From positions 124,001 to 188,000 of the forward strand of contig CAJMPW010000003.1 in assembly GCA_905215475.1 (NCBI GenBank): DNA of 64,000 nt, written 5' to 3'. Below, one piece after another: positions 22,771 to 31,003 of this stretch. The notes beneath the pieces were generated by a model. The model was not told the origin of the DNA, did not search any database, and saw only the letters and a program-made list of their open reading frames with translations. A program made the position numbers and the translations under genes. The stretch comes from CAG-103 sp905215475 (lineage in GTDB: Bacteria; Bacillota; Clostridia; Oscillospirales; Oscillospiraceae). Numbering within the stretch: position 1 is the first letter of the stretch; each line of letters begins with the position of its first letter.

Positions 22771-23686
22771 GAAAAAACAGTCTGTTTCCCTGCTTTTGAG
22801 CCGGTTTCGCGGCTGGATCCAGGCGGCGGCGACGCTGCTGACCAACATCCACCTGCCAAACTTCTTCAAGGGCGGCATCTATCAGGGCAAGGGCAAGAGC
22901 GTCTGCGTACCCGGTCTGAACTGCTATTCCTGCCCGGCGGCATCGGGCGCATGCCCGATCGGGGCGTTTCAGGCGGTGGTCGGCTCGTCCAAATTCCGCT
23001 TTTCGTATTATATCACCGGCATCCTGATCCTGCTCGGCGTGCTGCTCGGGCGGTTCATCTGCGGCTTTTTGTGCCCGTTCGGCTGGCTGCAGGAGCTGCT
23101 GCATAAGATCCCGGGCAAAAAGCTGTCGACGAAAAAGCTCAAGCCGCTGACCTATTTGAAATACGTCATCCTGCTGCTGGCGGTGGTGCTGCTGCCGGCG
23201 CTCATCGTCAACGACGTGGGCATGGGCGACCCGTATTTCTGCAAGTATATCTGCCCGCAGGGCGTGCTGGAGGGTGCGATCCCGCTCGCAGCCGCAAACG
23301 AGAGCATCCGCGCGGCGCTCGGCGCGCTGTTTACGCGCAAGCTGATCATTCTGATCGCGGTCGTCGTTTTGAGCGTGCTGTTTTTCCGCCCGTTCTGCAA
23401 GTGGATCTGCCCGCTCGGTGCGTTTTACGCGCTGATGAACAAGGTCTCCCTGCTCGGCATCCAGGTCGACACGAGCAAGTGCGTCTCCTGCGGCAAATGT
23501 GCGCGCACCTGCCAGATGGACGTGGACATCACCAAGTCCCCCAACGACACGGAATGCATCCGCTGCGGCAAGTGCATCCGCGCCTGCCCCACGGAGGCCA
23601 TCCGCTTCCGCTATGGCTTCGGCCTGAGCGGAAACACGAATCCGAAACAAGTAAGCAACCATCAAAATCAAACGGAGGAATCATGA
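22763..23686 (+). CDS. NapH/CcoG-like 4Fe-4S membrane protein
   Basis: About 307 residues with several membrane helices bearing repeated C-x3-CP motifs (FLCPFGWLQ, YICPQGVLEGA, WICPLGAFYA) and two C-terminal ferredoxin clusters (CVSCGKCARTCQM, CIRCGKCIRACPTEA). Such proteins pass electrons across the membrane. The TTG start at 22763 fits a GGAG 10 bases upstream; a GTG at 22754 is possible. Either overlaps the CXXC peptide gene, implying coupling. Its stop overlaps the thioredoxin-lipoprotein start, so electrons may be delivered outside to that TlpA-like protein. Confidence 0.88.
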   Translation: MDKKKQSVSLLLSRFRGWIQAAATLLTNIHLPNFFKGGIYQGKGKSVCVPGLNCYSCPAASGACPIGAFQAVVGSSKFRFSYYITGILILLGVLLGRFICGFLCPFGWLQELLHKIPGKKLSTKKLKPLTYLKYVILLLAVVLLPALIVNDVGMGDPYFCKYICPQGVLEGAIPLAAANESIRAALGALFTRKLIILIAVVVLSVLFFRPFCKWICPLGAFYALMNKVSLLGIQVDTSKCVSCGKCARTCQMDVDITKSPNDTECIRCGKCIRACPTEAIRFRYGFGLSGNTNPKQVSNHQNQTEES

Positions 23687-24642
23687 TGAAGAAAATCACA
23701 AAATTTGTGACGCTCCTGCTCGCGCTCGCAATGGTGTTCAGCCTCGCGGCGTGCTCGTCGGGCAAAGACAAGGACAAAGCAAACGGCAGCGCCGACATCG
23801 CGGCTCTCATTGCGACCGAGCCGAGCAGCGCCGACGAAGCGAGCAAGCTCTATCAGCAGCTCATGCAGAAGGAAAACGACATTCTCGCCGCAAACTCCGA
23901 CCTCTGGAACAAGGTGTTTCTGTCTGCCAACAAAAACAACCCCATGATCGAGGACGGCACGAACTACGGCGACTTCCTGCTCGCCACGATCGAGAGCGCG
24001 AAGGACAGCTTCTCGGCCGATGAGCTCAAGACGCTCAAGGCCGGCGCCGAGCAGATCAAGGAGATCGAAGGCAAGCTCACCATCCTCGAGCAGAAGTATC
24101 CCGGCTGCGGCACGGCGCCCGGCGCAGGTGACAGCGTGAGCGCGGAGGAGGCTGGCATGACCGCCTCCGGCAGCAACGCGATGAAATTCCCGAGCTTTCA
24201 GGGCAAGGACCTCGACGGCAATGACGTCGACAGCAGCAAGCTCTTTTCCGGCAACAGCGTCACGGTCGTGAACTTCTGGTTCACCACCTGCAACCCGTGC
24301 GTCGGTGAGCTGGCCGACCTTGAGGCGCTCAACAAGGACCTCGCCGCGAAGGGCGGCGCGGTCGTCGGCATCAATTCCTTCACGCTCGACGGCGACAAGA
24401 CCGCCATTGCCGAGGCGAAGGACATCCTGGCGAAAAAGGGCGTGACCTACTCCAACCTCTGGTTCGCCTCCGACAGCGAGGCCGGTAAGTTCACCGCCGG
24501 TCTGTACTCGTTCCCGACCACGTACGTCGTCGACAAGAACGGCAACATCGTCGGCCAGCCGATCGTCGGCGCGATCACCGCGCCCGATCAGGCAAAGAAG
24601 CTCAACGAGCTCATCGACCAGGCGCTCGCAAGCAGCAAATAA
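23686..24642 (+). CDS. TlpA/ResA-type thioredoxin-fold lipoprotein
   Basis: A 318-residue lipoprotein: signal peptide with lipobox LAACS, a helical region of about 130 residues (unrecognised), then an extracytoplasmic thioredoxin domain with VVNFWFTTCNPC redox motif and SFPTTYVVDKNGNIVG cis-Pro region. It probably reduces disulfides outside the cell using electrons from the preceding 4Fe-4S protein. GGAGG is 7 bases from ATG 23686; ATG 23683 is an alternative. Third gene of the redox operon and followed by a terminator. Confidence 0.88.
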   Translation: MKKITKFVTLLLALAMVFSLAACSSGKDKDKANGSADIAALIATEPSSADEASKLYQQLMQKENDILAANSDLWNKVFLSANKNNPMIEDGTNYGDFLLATIESAKDSFSADELKTLKAGAEQIKEIEGKLTILEQKYPGCGTAPGAGDSVSAEEAGMTASGSNAMKFPSFQGKDLDGNDVDSSKLFSGNSVTVVNFWFTTCNPCVGELADLEALNKDLAAKGGAVVGINSFTLDGDKTAIAEAKDILAKKGVTYSNLWFASDSEAGKFTAGLYSFPTTYVVDKNGNIVGQPIVGAITAPDQAKKLNELIDQALASSK

Positions 24643-24656
24643 TGACCCCGAGACAG

Positions 24657-24709
24657 CATCCGCCTCGGCGTGCCTTTCTGACGGAAGGTGCGCCGGGGCG
24701 GATCTTTTC
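24657..24709 (+). terminator. Terminator of the redox operon
   Basis: Stem ATCCGCCTCGGCG paired with CGCCGGGGCGGAT, then CTTTTCT; probably also serves the convergent gene weakly. Confidence 0.65.
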
Positions 24710-24715
24710 TGTCTG

Positions 24716-25675
24716 TCAAAGCGCGGCGTCTTCGAGCCGGTGCAGCTGCTCGAGCGCGACATTGCCGCCGCTGATGACAAAGCAGACCTTGTCTGTCCTG
24801 CGCAGCGGCAGCTGTCCGCGCAGCGCAGCGCCCATGCCGATGGCGGACGACGGCTCGCACAGGAGCTTGCCCTCCAGAAGCAGCAGCTTCATGGCGCGCA
24901 GCAGGTCGGCATCCGCAACGGACGCAAAGCCGTCGGTGTTTTCGACCACATACGCAAAGCACACATCCCCCGGCTTTTGCGCGACGAGCGCGTCCGCGAC
25001 CGAGCGCTGCTGCTCCACCCGCACCGGATGCCCGGCGCGCAGGCTCTCCCGATAGCGCGGCAGCGCCTCCGGCTCTGCACCGTAGACGCGCACGTGCGGC
25101 GCGAGCGCCTTGACCGCCGTGGCGACGCCGCCGATGAGCCCACCCCCGCTGACGGGGACAACGAGCGCATCCAGCGCCGGACACTGCTCCAAAACCTCGA
25201 GCCCGACCGTGCCCTGCCCCGCCATGACGAACGGGTCATCAAACGGCGGCACCATCGTCGCGCCGCGCTCGGCACAAAGCCGCGCCGCAACGTCAAAGCG
25301 CTCGGCAGCGCCGCAGAGCACGAGCTCCGCGCCCAGTGCGCGGATGGCCGCCTGCTTGACGGCGGGCGCGGTCTCCGGCATGACGATGCAGGCGTGCGTG
25401 CCGAAGCGCTGCGCGGCGTAGGCCACCGCGCGGCCGTGGTTTCCGGACGAGGCCGCGACAAAGCCGCGCGCACGCTCATCCTCCGACAGGGCGAGGATCT
25501 TGTTCATCGCGCCGCGCAGCTTGAACGCGCCTGTGCGCTGCATACACTCGGCCTTGGCATACACCTCGCAGCCGAGGGCGTCGTCGAGCGCCGGCAGGCG
25601 CAGCAGCGGCGTCTGAACAATATAAGGGGCAATGCGCGCGTGCGCCGCCCGAATGGTCTCCAATGTCAGCTCCAT
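24716..25675 (-). CDS. Threonine/serine ammonia-lyase-like PLP enzyme
   Basis: A 319-residue fold-type II PLP enzyme. Lys 52 in RTGAFKLRGA is the Schiff-base lysine, SSGNHGRAVA binds substrate carboxylate, SGGGLIGG binds phosphate and VISGGN ends the active site. Length without a C-terminal ACT domain fits the catabolic/serine-racemase-like group. It could deaminate threonine or serine, or racemise serine; specificity is not visible. GGAGCG precedes the ATG and a good promoter lies at 25702-25730. Confidence 0.9.
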   Translation of the reverse strand: MELTLETIRAAHARIAPYIVQTPLLRLPALDDALGCEVYAKAECMQRTGAFKLRGAMNKILALSEDERARGFVAASSGNHGRAVAYAAQRFGTHACIVMPETAPAVKQAAIRALGAELVLCGAAERFDVAARLCAERGATMVPPFDDPFVMAGQGTVGLEVLEQCPALDALVVPVSGGGLIGGVATAVKALAPHVRVYGAEPEALPRYRESLRAGHPVRVEQQRSVADALVAQKPGDVCFAYVVENTDGFASVADADLLRAMKLLLLEGKLLCEPSSAIGMGAALRGQLPLRRTDKVCFVISGGNVALEQLHRLEDAAL

Positions 25676-25701
25676 GGGAACGCTCCTTTCTCAACAGCTC
25701 C

Positions 25702-25730
25702 ATTGTAACGCAGCAAAAGCGCGTTGTAAA
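25702..25730 (-). promoter_or_regulatory. Promoter of the PLP enzyme gene
   Basis: Minus-strand TTTACA (25725-25730), 17 bp, TACAAT (25702-25707). Confidence 0.8.
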
Positions 25731-25753
25731 AGAAAATCTGCGCGGCCGCACGC

Positions 25754-25782
25754 TTGACAATCCCTATCCGGAAGGGCATAAT
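25754..25782 (+). promoter_or_regulatory. Promoter of the DUF1810-Nudix pair
   Basis: TTGACA at 25754-25759, 17 bp, CATAAT at 25777-25782. Confidence 0.85.
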
Positions 25783-25839
25783 CAAAAGCGATTTTCCACG
25801 CAGCCATTTGTCTATTTCCGCTTCTGAGGAGGTTTCACT

Positions 25840-26256
25840 ATGTACGATCTCAACCGCTTTCTCTCCGCGCAGCGCCGGGACTATGCCGCCGCCCTGCGCG
25901 AGATCCAAAACGGCCGTAAGCGCAGCCACTGGATCTGGTATATCTTCCCGCAGGTCGCGGGGCTGGGCATGAGCAGCACATCGCAGTTTTATGCCATCTC
26001 CGGGCTGGATGAGGCGCGCGCCTACCTGAACGAGCCGACGCTGCGCGCGCACCTGCTGGAGATCAGCAGCGCCCTGCTTGCGCTCGAGGAAAGCGACCCC
26101 ACGGCCGTGTTTGGCTTTCCGGACGATCTGAAGCTGCGCTCGAGCATGACGCTCTTTGCCGCCGCCGCGCCGGACGAGCCGGTGTTTTCCGCCGTGCTCG
26201 ACAAGTTCTTCGGCGGGCAGCCGGACGCACGCACGCTGCAGATCCTCGGTCTGTAA
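25840..26256 (+). CDS. DUF1810 family protein
   Basis: A 138-residue soluble protein of the DUF1810 family, recognised by the N-terminal DLNRFLSAQ, the KRSHWIWYIFPQ(V)AGLGMSS block and the DDLKLRSSMTLFA block. The biochemical role is not established. GAGGAGG precedes the ATG. It is followed after 12 bases by a Nudix hydrolase acting on ADP-ribose-type compounds, so a nucleotide or ADP-ribose link is possible but unproven. Confidence 0.85.
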   Translation: MYDLNRFLSAQRRDYAAALREIQNGRKRSHWIWYIFPQVAGLGMSSTSQFYAISGLDEARAYLNEPTLRAHLLEISSALLALEESDPTAVFGFPDDLKLRSSMTLFAAAAPDEPVFSAVLDKFFGGQPDARTLQILGL

Positions 26257-26268
26257 GGAGGGATCGCC

Positions 26269-26823
26269 ATGGAACACCTGACCGAAACCAAGCTCACCTC
26301 CGACAAGATCTACAGCGGCTGCATCCTCGATTTTTACCGCGACACCGTGCGCCTGCCCAACGGCGGCACCGCGCCGCGCGAGCTGACGCGCCATGTGGGT
26401 GCGGTGTGCATCGTGCCGCTGCTCGACGACGGGCGCGTGATCGTCGAGCGGCAGTTTCGCTACCCGGTAAACGAGGTCATCACGGAGATCCCCGCCGGCA
26501 AGCGCGACAGCCGCGACGAAGCGCCCGATGACGCCGCACGCCGCGAGCTGCGCGAGGAGACCGGCATCACGGCGCGCGAGCTCATCCCGCTCGGAGCGTT
26601 CTACCCCGCCGCCGCGTACTCGGACGAGGTCATCTGGATGTACCTCGCCCGCGGTCTGACCTTCGGCGAGCAGCAGCTCGACGACGACGAATTTCTCAAT
26701 CTTCAGGCCGTGCCGCTCGAGGAGCTTGCGCGCGACGTGCTCGCCGGGCGCATCCCGGATGCAAAGACGCAGGCAGCCATCCTACGCGTGTACTGCATGG
26801 AGCGCGGCTTCGAGCCGAAATAA
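26269..26823 (+). CDS. Nudix hydrolase, ADP-ribose pyrophosphatase-like
   Basis: A 184-residue Nudix enzyme of the ADP-ribose diphosphatase group. The Nudix box runs from GKRDSRDE through AARRELREETGI, with one residue more than the standard G-x5-E spacing. The preceding RQFRYPVNEVITEIPAG is typical of ADPRase. It would hydrolyse ADP-ribose or sugar nucleotides to AMP plus a phosphate ester. AGGAGG is placed before the ATG; it is second in an operon with the DUF1810 gene. Confidence 0.9.
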   Translation: MEHLTETKLTSDKIYSGCILDFYRDTVRLPNGGTAPRELTRHVGAVCIVPLLDDGRVIVERQFRYPVNEVITEIPAGKRDSRDEAPDDAARRELREETGITARELIPLGAFYPAAAYSDEVIWMYLARGLTFGEQQLDDDEFLNLQAVPLEELARDVLAGRIPDAKTQAAILRVYCMERGFEPK

Positions 26824-26825
26824 CA

Positions 26826-26868
26826 CAAGCGGCAGGCGGCGGTCAGATGACCGCCGCCTGCCGCTTGG
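26826..26868. terminator. Bidirectional terminator
   Basis: CAAGCGGCAGGCGGCGGTCA pairs with the following TGACCGCCGCCTGCCGCTTG. It lies between the convergent Nudix and HMA genes; U-tracts are poor. Confidence 0.65.
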
Positions 26869-26881
26869 CATTGGGGTGCGC

Positions 26882-27133
26882 TCAGTGCCGGTGCAGCAGC
26901 CCCTTTTTCTCATAAGGAACACAGGTATAGCCCGTGAGCGCGTAGCCGAGCTTGGAAAAGACCGGGCGCAGCTCCGCCTCCGGGATCGCCGTCGCGGAGA
27001 GGATGACCGTCTCGCCCCGGCTGTGCGAGGACGTGACCTTCTTGACCGGAAACGCATTGCGCACCGCGTCGTTGACGTGGCTCTCGCACATGGCGCACAT
27101 CATGCCGTCTATGTTCAGTGTGATCTGATACAT
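26882..27133 (-). CDS. Heavy-metal-associated (HMA) domain protein
   Basis: An 83-residue cytosolic HMA-fold protein with the metal site GMMCAMCESHV (CxxC at about residues 13-16), extra Cys in YTCVPYEKK and a His-ending LLHRH tail. It resembles copper-chaperone-like single HMA proteins, though no P-type ATPase is near. GAGGAGG precedes the ATG. A consensus promoter with a palindrome over its start point suggests metal-dependent repression. Confidence 0.85.
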   Translation of the reverse strand: MYQITLNIDGMMCAMCESHVNDAVRNAFPVKKVTSSHSRGETVILSATAIPEAELRPVFSKLGYALTGYTCVPYEKKGLLHRH

Positions 27134-27159
27134 GGAATACCTCCTCAGAAAATCAAGCG

Positions 27160-27175
27160 GTTAGATATATTTAAC
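27160..27175 (-). promoter_or_regulatory. Candidate operator palindrome
   Basis: GTTAGATATATTTAAC, nearly symmetric, lies just downstream of the -10 of the HMA gene, where a bound repressor would block initiation. Confidence 0.5.
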
Positions 27176-27184
27176 TGCAAGCGC

Positions 27185-27213
27185 ATCATAGCACTGCCCC
27201 GTCCGAGTGTCAA
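27185..27213 (-). promoter_or_regulatory. Consensus promoter of the HMA gene
   Basis: Minus-strand TTGACA (27208-27213), 17 bp, TATGAT (27185-27190), with a TG extension. Confidence 0.9.
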
Positions 27214-27228
27214 GAGGCTGCGGCAAAA

Positions 27229-27259
27229 AAAGCGGACTTCCGAGACTGGAAGTCCGCTT
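27229..27259 (-). terminator. Terminator of the phosphate operon
   Basis: AAGCGGACTTCC and GGAAGTCCGCTT stem; on the minus strand followed by a run of T. Confidence 0.85.
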
Positions 27260-27273
27260 CTGTTTTTATTTGC

Positions 27274-28929
27274 TCACGCCTTCGGGAAGATGGCGCGGAT
27301 GGTCGTGCCCGCGCCCGGCGCGCTCTCAAGCTCGATGCGGCCATGGTGCAGCTGCACGGCGTGCTTGACGATCGAGAGTCCCAGCCCCGTGCCGCCGGAC
27401 GCCTTCGAGTGGCTCTTGTCCACGCGGTAGAAGCGCTCGAACACGCGCGCCTGATGCTCCGGCGCGATGCCGATGCCGGTGTCGGCGACGGTGACGCTGC
27501 TGCCGGCGGCATCGTGCGCGACGGTGATGTCCACGCGGCCGCCGTCACGGTTATATTTGATGGCGTTATCGCAGAGGTTGTAGACGATCTCATAGAGCAG
27601 GCGGTGCACGCCGGGGATCACGGCGGGATCGCCCTGCACGCTGAGCGTGATCTGCCGCGCCGCCGCGGCATCCTGCAGCGTCTGCGCCGCCTCCTGCGCC
27701 ACGGCAAGCAGGTCGACGGGCTCGGTCGGCATCTCGCCGCCCTCATCGAGCTGCGACAGGCGGATGATGTCGTCAATGAGCGTGACGAGACGAGCGGCCT
27801 CCGTGTGGATGTGACCGACGAAGCGCGGCAGATCGTCGGGCTTGACCATGCCGTTTTCGATCAGCTCGGCGCTGCCGATGATGCCCTGCAGCGGCGTTTT
27901 GAGCTCGTGCGAGACGTTCGCCGTGAACTCCCGGCGGTTGCGCTCGGCAAACTCCTGCTCCGTGATGTCAAAGGCAAGGATGACCGTGCCGATCGGTTTC
28001 CCGTCGGACGCGATGCGGCTGATGTCGAACTGATAGATGCGCCCCGCGCGCTCGGCGCGCACCTCGCTGTGCCCGTCGGTGACGGCGGTCTGGATGGCGG
28101 CGCTGATGTCGTGGCTGCGCTCGACGGTGAGAAAGTCCTGACCGGCGCACTGCGCGTCCGCACCGAAGAGCGCCTGCGCCGCGGCGTTGATGCTCAGAAT
28201 GCCGCCGTGCTCGTCGAGCAGGACGAGCCCCTCGCGCATACTGCCGGTGACCTGCGTGAATTCGTCGGTCTTTTCGCGCAGCTCGCGCAGCTGCGTTTGG
28301 ATCTCGACGTGCTGGTGGTGGATGCGCTTGAGCAGCGGCGAGAGCTCCTCATAGGCATCGTTATCGAGCGGGTGCTCGAGATCGAGGCTGTTGAGCGGAT
28401 CAACGATGCGCCGCGACAGGCGCCTGGCCAGCACGCCCGAGAGGATGAGCGCCGCAATGAGCACGAGCAGCAGCGGCTGGAGCATACCGACGGCGATCAT
28501 GCCGACCGTCGCGCGGCTGATGGAGATGCGCAGCACCGTGCCGTCCGTGAGCCGCCGGGCATAGTACATGGTCTTTTCCATAAGCGTCGAGGAATAGCGC
28601 GTGCTCTCGCCCGTGCCGGTGCTCAGCGCCTGACTGACCTCGGCGCGCGCGGCGTGGTTTTCCAGGGTCTCGGCATCGGTCTTGGTGTCGTACAAAACGC
28701 TGCCGTCGGCCGCGATCCACGTCAGGCGGCAGCGGTCGGCCGTGAGCTGCGAGAGATAGTCCGTGCCGCCGCTTTCCACGGCGGCCGAGGCGAGGCTCAG
28801 CTCATCGCGCAGCTGGTTTTTCTCCACGCCGCCGAAGTAGCTGTAGAGAAAGCCCATGATGATCAGCAGGCTCGCCAGCAGCACGGCGCCGGCCACGAGG
28901 AGGATGGATTGAAAGATTTTCTTGGTCAT
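27274..28929 (-). CDS. phoR: Phosphate-sensor histidine kinase PhoR
   Basis: A 551-residue kinase: two membrane helices (about 8-30 and 143-168) around an extracytoplasmic domain, HAMP-like linker, a PAS domain (about 225-325), HisKA with His 341 (ANVSHELKTPLQGI) and HATPase (YNLCDNAIKYN, DTGIGIAP, GGTGLGLSIV). The layout and position at the end of pst-phoU-phoB identify PhoR. It should relay Pst/PhoU phosphate status to PhoB. Overlaps phoB by four bases. Confidence 0.9.
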   Translation of the reverse strand: MTKKIFQSILLVAGAVLLASLLIIMGFLYSYFGGVEKNQLRDELSLASAAVESGGTDYLSQLTADRCRLTWIAADGSVLYDTKTDAETLENHAARAEVSQALSTGTGESTRYSSTLMEKTMYYARRLTDGTVLRISISRATVGMIAVGMLQPLLLVLIAALILSGVLARRLSRRIVDPLNSLDLEHPLDNDAYEELSPLLKRIHHQHVEIQTQLRELREKTDEFTQVTGSMREGLVLLDEHGGILSINAAAQALFGADAQCAGQDFLTVERSHDISAAIQTAVTDGHSEVRAERAGRIYQFDISRIASDGKPIGTVILAFDITEQEFAERNRREFTANVSHELKTPLQGIIGSAELIENGMVKPDDLPRFVGHIHTEAARLVTLIDDIIRLSQLDEGGEMPTEPVDLLAVAQEAAQTLQDAAAARQITLSVQGDPAVIPGVHRLLYEIVYNLCDNAIKYNRDGGRVDITVAHDAAGSSVTVADTGIGIAPEHQARVFERFYRVDKSHSKASGGTGLGLSIVKHAVQLHHGRIELESAPGAGTTIRAIFPKA

Positions 28930-29600
28930 GTCGTTGCCTCCATGCGGTAGCCAACATTGCGCACCGTCTCGATCCGCCGTCCGTAAGGGCCGAGCTTTTG
29001 CCGGAGCGTCCGGATGTGCATATCGACCGTGCGGGTCTCGCCGCAGAAGTCCATGCCCCAGACCTCCTGAAAGAGCTGCTCACGCGTGAACGCCATGCCC
29101 GGATGGGACAAAAACAGGCGCAGGAGTTCAAATTCTTTATATGTGAGCGCGATGCGCGCGCCATCGGCCGTGACCGTGTGTGCATCGAGGTCGACGACGA
29201 GACCGCCGCTGCGCAGCAGATGCTCCGCCTTGTCCGGCCGGCAGCGGCGCAGCACCGCCTTGACGCAGGACACGAGCTCCATCACACCGAAGGGCTTGAC
29301 GAGGTAATAGTCCGCGCCGAGGTCGAGCCCGCGGATCTTGTCATACTCCGCGCCCTTGGCCGTGGCCATGACGACCGGGATGGTGCGCAGCTGTGCCGAC
29401 GCCTTCATGCGCTGCAGCAGCTCGATGCCGTCCATGCCGGGCAGCATCACGTCCAGCACGACCAGCTCCGGCTTCTCCGTCTGCAGCGCCGCCCAGAACG
29501 ACACGCCGTCGTCAAAGCCGCGGGCCTCAAAGCCCGTGGACGTGAGCGTGTAGACCTCAATGTCGCGGATGCTGGCATCGTCCTCAACACACCAGATCAT
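28926..29600 (-). CDS. phoB: Phosphate regulon response regulator PhoB/PhoP
   Basis: A 224-residue OmpR-family regulator with Asp 50 (VVLDVMLPGMDG) as phospho-acceptor and a winged-helix domain ending ETRTVDMHIRTLRQKLG and VGYRME. It follows phoU by 3 bases and overlaps phoR. Its expected targets include the TTTACA direct repeats upstream of pstS. Confidence 0.92.
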   Translation of the reverse strand: MIWCVEDDASIRDIEVYTLTSTGFEARGFDDGVSFWAALQTEKPELVVLDVMLPGMDGIELLQRMKASAQLRTIPVVMATAKGAEYDKIRGLDLGADYYLVKPFGVMELVSCVKAVLRRCRPDKAEHLLRSGGLVVDLDAHTVTADGARIALTYKEFELLRLFLSHPGMAFTREQLFQEVWGMDFCGETRTVDMHIRTLRQKLGPYGRRIETVRNVGYRMEATT

Positions 29601-29603
29601 GTC

Positions 29604-30248
29604 CTACCCCTCCTTGTGCTCCCCGGTGACCGAGAAGATCACCCACTCGGCGATGTTCGTCGCGTGGTCACCGATGCGCTCAAAGTATTTGGCGATCATG
29701 AGCAGGTCGAGCGCATACGCCCCGTCCTCGGGATGGGCGGTGATCTTGTCGATCAGCCGGCGCTTGACCTCGTCGAAGGCGTTGTCCACAACGTCGTCCT
29801 CGGCGATGACCGTCTCTGCCAGCATTGTATCACGCTGAACGTAGGCGTCAACACTTTCCGTGACCATATGGATGGCCGCGCGCGCCATTTCGCGCAGCAG
29901 ATCGTCATTCTCCGCCGAGCGCCCGGCAAGATACCGGACGATCTCCGCGATGTCCTCGGCCTGATCGCCGATGCGCTCCATGTCCGTGATCATCTTCAGC
30001 GCCGCCGAGATCTGGCGCAGGTCGCGCGCGACCGGCTGCTGCTGCAGCAGCAGCTTGAGGCACAGCGACTCGATATCCCGCTCCTTCTGATCGATCTCGG
30101 CATCGAGCGGCCCGACCTTGCCTGCCAGCTCCGGATCTGCCTCCGTGAGCGCCTTGGACGCGAGCGCGATGACCTCCTCGCACAGTGCGCCCATCTCGAT
30201 CATCTCCCGGTTCAGGAGCGCGAGCTGTTCATCAAACCGGCTTCTCAT
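29604..30248 (-). CDS. phoU: Phosphate signalling protein PhoU
   Basis: A 214-residue helical protein with two PhoU repeats, each containing the family E/DxxxD-type signature (ITDMERIGDQAEDIAE and IAKYFERIGDHATNIAEW). It links Pst transporter state to PhoR and limits uptake. The start at 30248 is set by the TGATG overlap with the pstB stop; the frame is open further upstream inside pstB without similarity. Confidence 0.95.
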   Translation of the reverse strand: MRSRFDEQLALLNREMIEMGALCEEVIALASKALTEADPELAGKVGPLDAEIDQKERDIESLCLKLLLQQQPVARDLRQISAALKMITDMERIGDQAEDIAEIVRYLAGRSAENDDLLREMARAAIHMVTESVDAYVQRDTMLAETVIAEDDVVDNAFDEVKRRLIDKITAHPEDGAYALDLLMIAKYFERIGDHATNIAEWVIFSVTGEHKEG

Positions 30249-31003
30249 CAGCCAAACCTCCCTGTGATGTAATCTTCCGTGCGCTGATCCTGCGGCTGCG
30301 AGAAGAGCCGCTGCGTGTCGTCGCACTCGACGAGCTCGCCGAGCAGGAAAAACGCCGTGCGGTCGGAGATGCGCACCGCCTGCTGCATATTGTGCGTGAC
30401 GATGACGATCGTGTAGCGCTCCTTGAGCTGCATGGCCAGCTCCTCGATCTTCGACGTGGAGATCGGGTCGAGCGCGCTCGTGGGCTCGTCCATGAGCAGC
30501 ACCTCGGGCTCGACCGCGAGTGCGCGGGCGATGCACAGCCTCTGCTGCTGGCCGCCGGAGAGACCGAGCGCATTTTTGCGCAGGCGGTCTTTCACCTCGT
30601 CCCAGATGGCCGCGCCGCGCAGCGACTTTTCGACGATCTCGTCGAGCTTCGCGCGGTTTTTGACGCCGTGCGTGCGCGGACCGTAGGCGATGTTGTCGTA
30701 GATGCTCATCGGAAACGGGTTCGGCTTTTGAAAGACCATGCCGATCTCGCGCCGCAGCTCGTTGACGTCCGTGCCGGGGGCGAATATATCCCGGTCACGG
30801 TAGCGCACATCGCCCGTGATCTTCACGCCGGGGATGAGGTCGTTCATGCGGTTGAGCGTTTTGAGAAACGTGGACTTGCCGCAGCCGGACGGCCCGATGA
30901 GCGCCGTGATGCTCTTTTCCGGGATGTTCATGCGGATATCGTGCAGCGCCTGATGGTCTCCGTACCAGAGATCCAGACCCTGAACCGTCATAATATCGCT
31001 CAT
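30248..31003 (-). CDS. pstB: Phosphate ABC transporter ATPase PstB
   Basis: A 251-residue ATPase: Walker A GPSGCGKST (about residues 37-45), Q-loop FQKPNPFPMSIYDN that is typical of PstB, signature LSGGQQQRLCIARAL, Walker B VLLMDEPTSALDP and switch His VTHNMQQA. Overlaps pstA by four bases and phoU by one. Confidence 0.97.
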   Translation of the reverse strand: MSDIMTVQGLDLWYGDHQALHDIRMNIPEKSITALIGPSGCGKSTFLKTLNRMNDLIPGVKITGDVRYRDRDIFAPGTDVNELRREIGMVFQKPNPFPMSIYDNIAYGPRTHGVKNRAKLDEIVEKSLRGAAIWDEVKDRLRKNALGLSGGQQQRLCIARALAVEPEVLLMDEPTSALDPISTSKIEELAMQLKERYTIVIVTHNMQQAVRISDRTAFFLLGELVECDDTQRLFSQPQDQRTEDYITGRFG

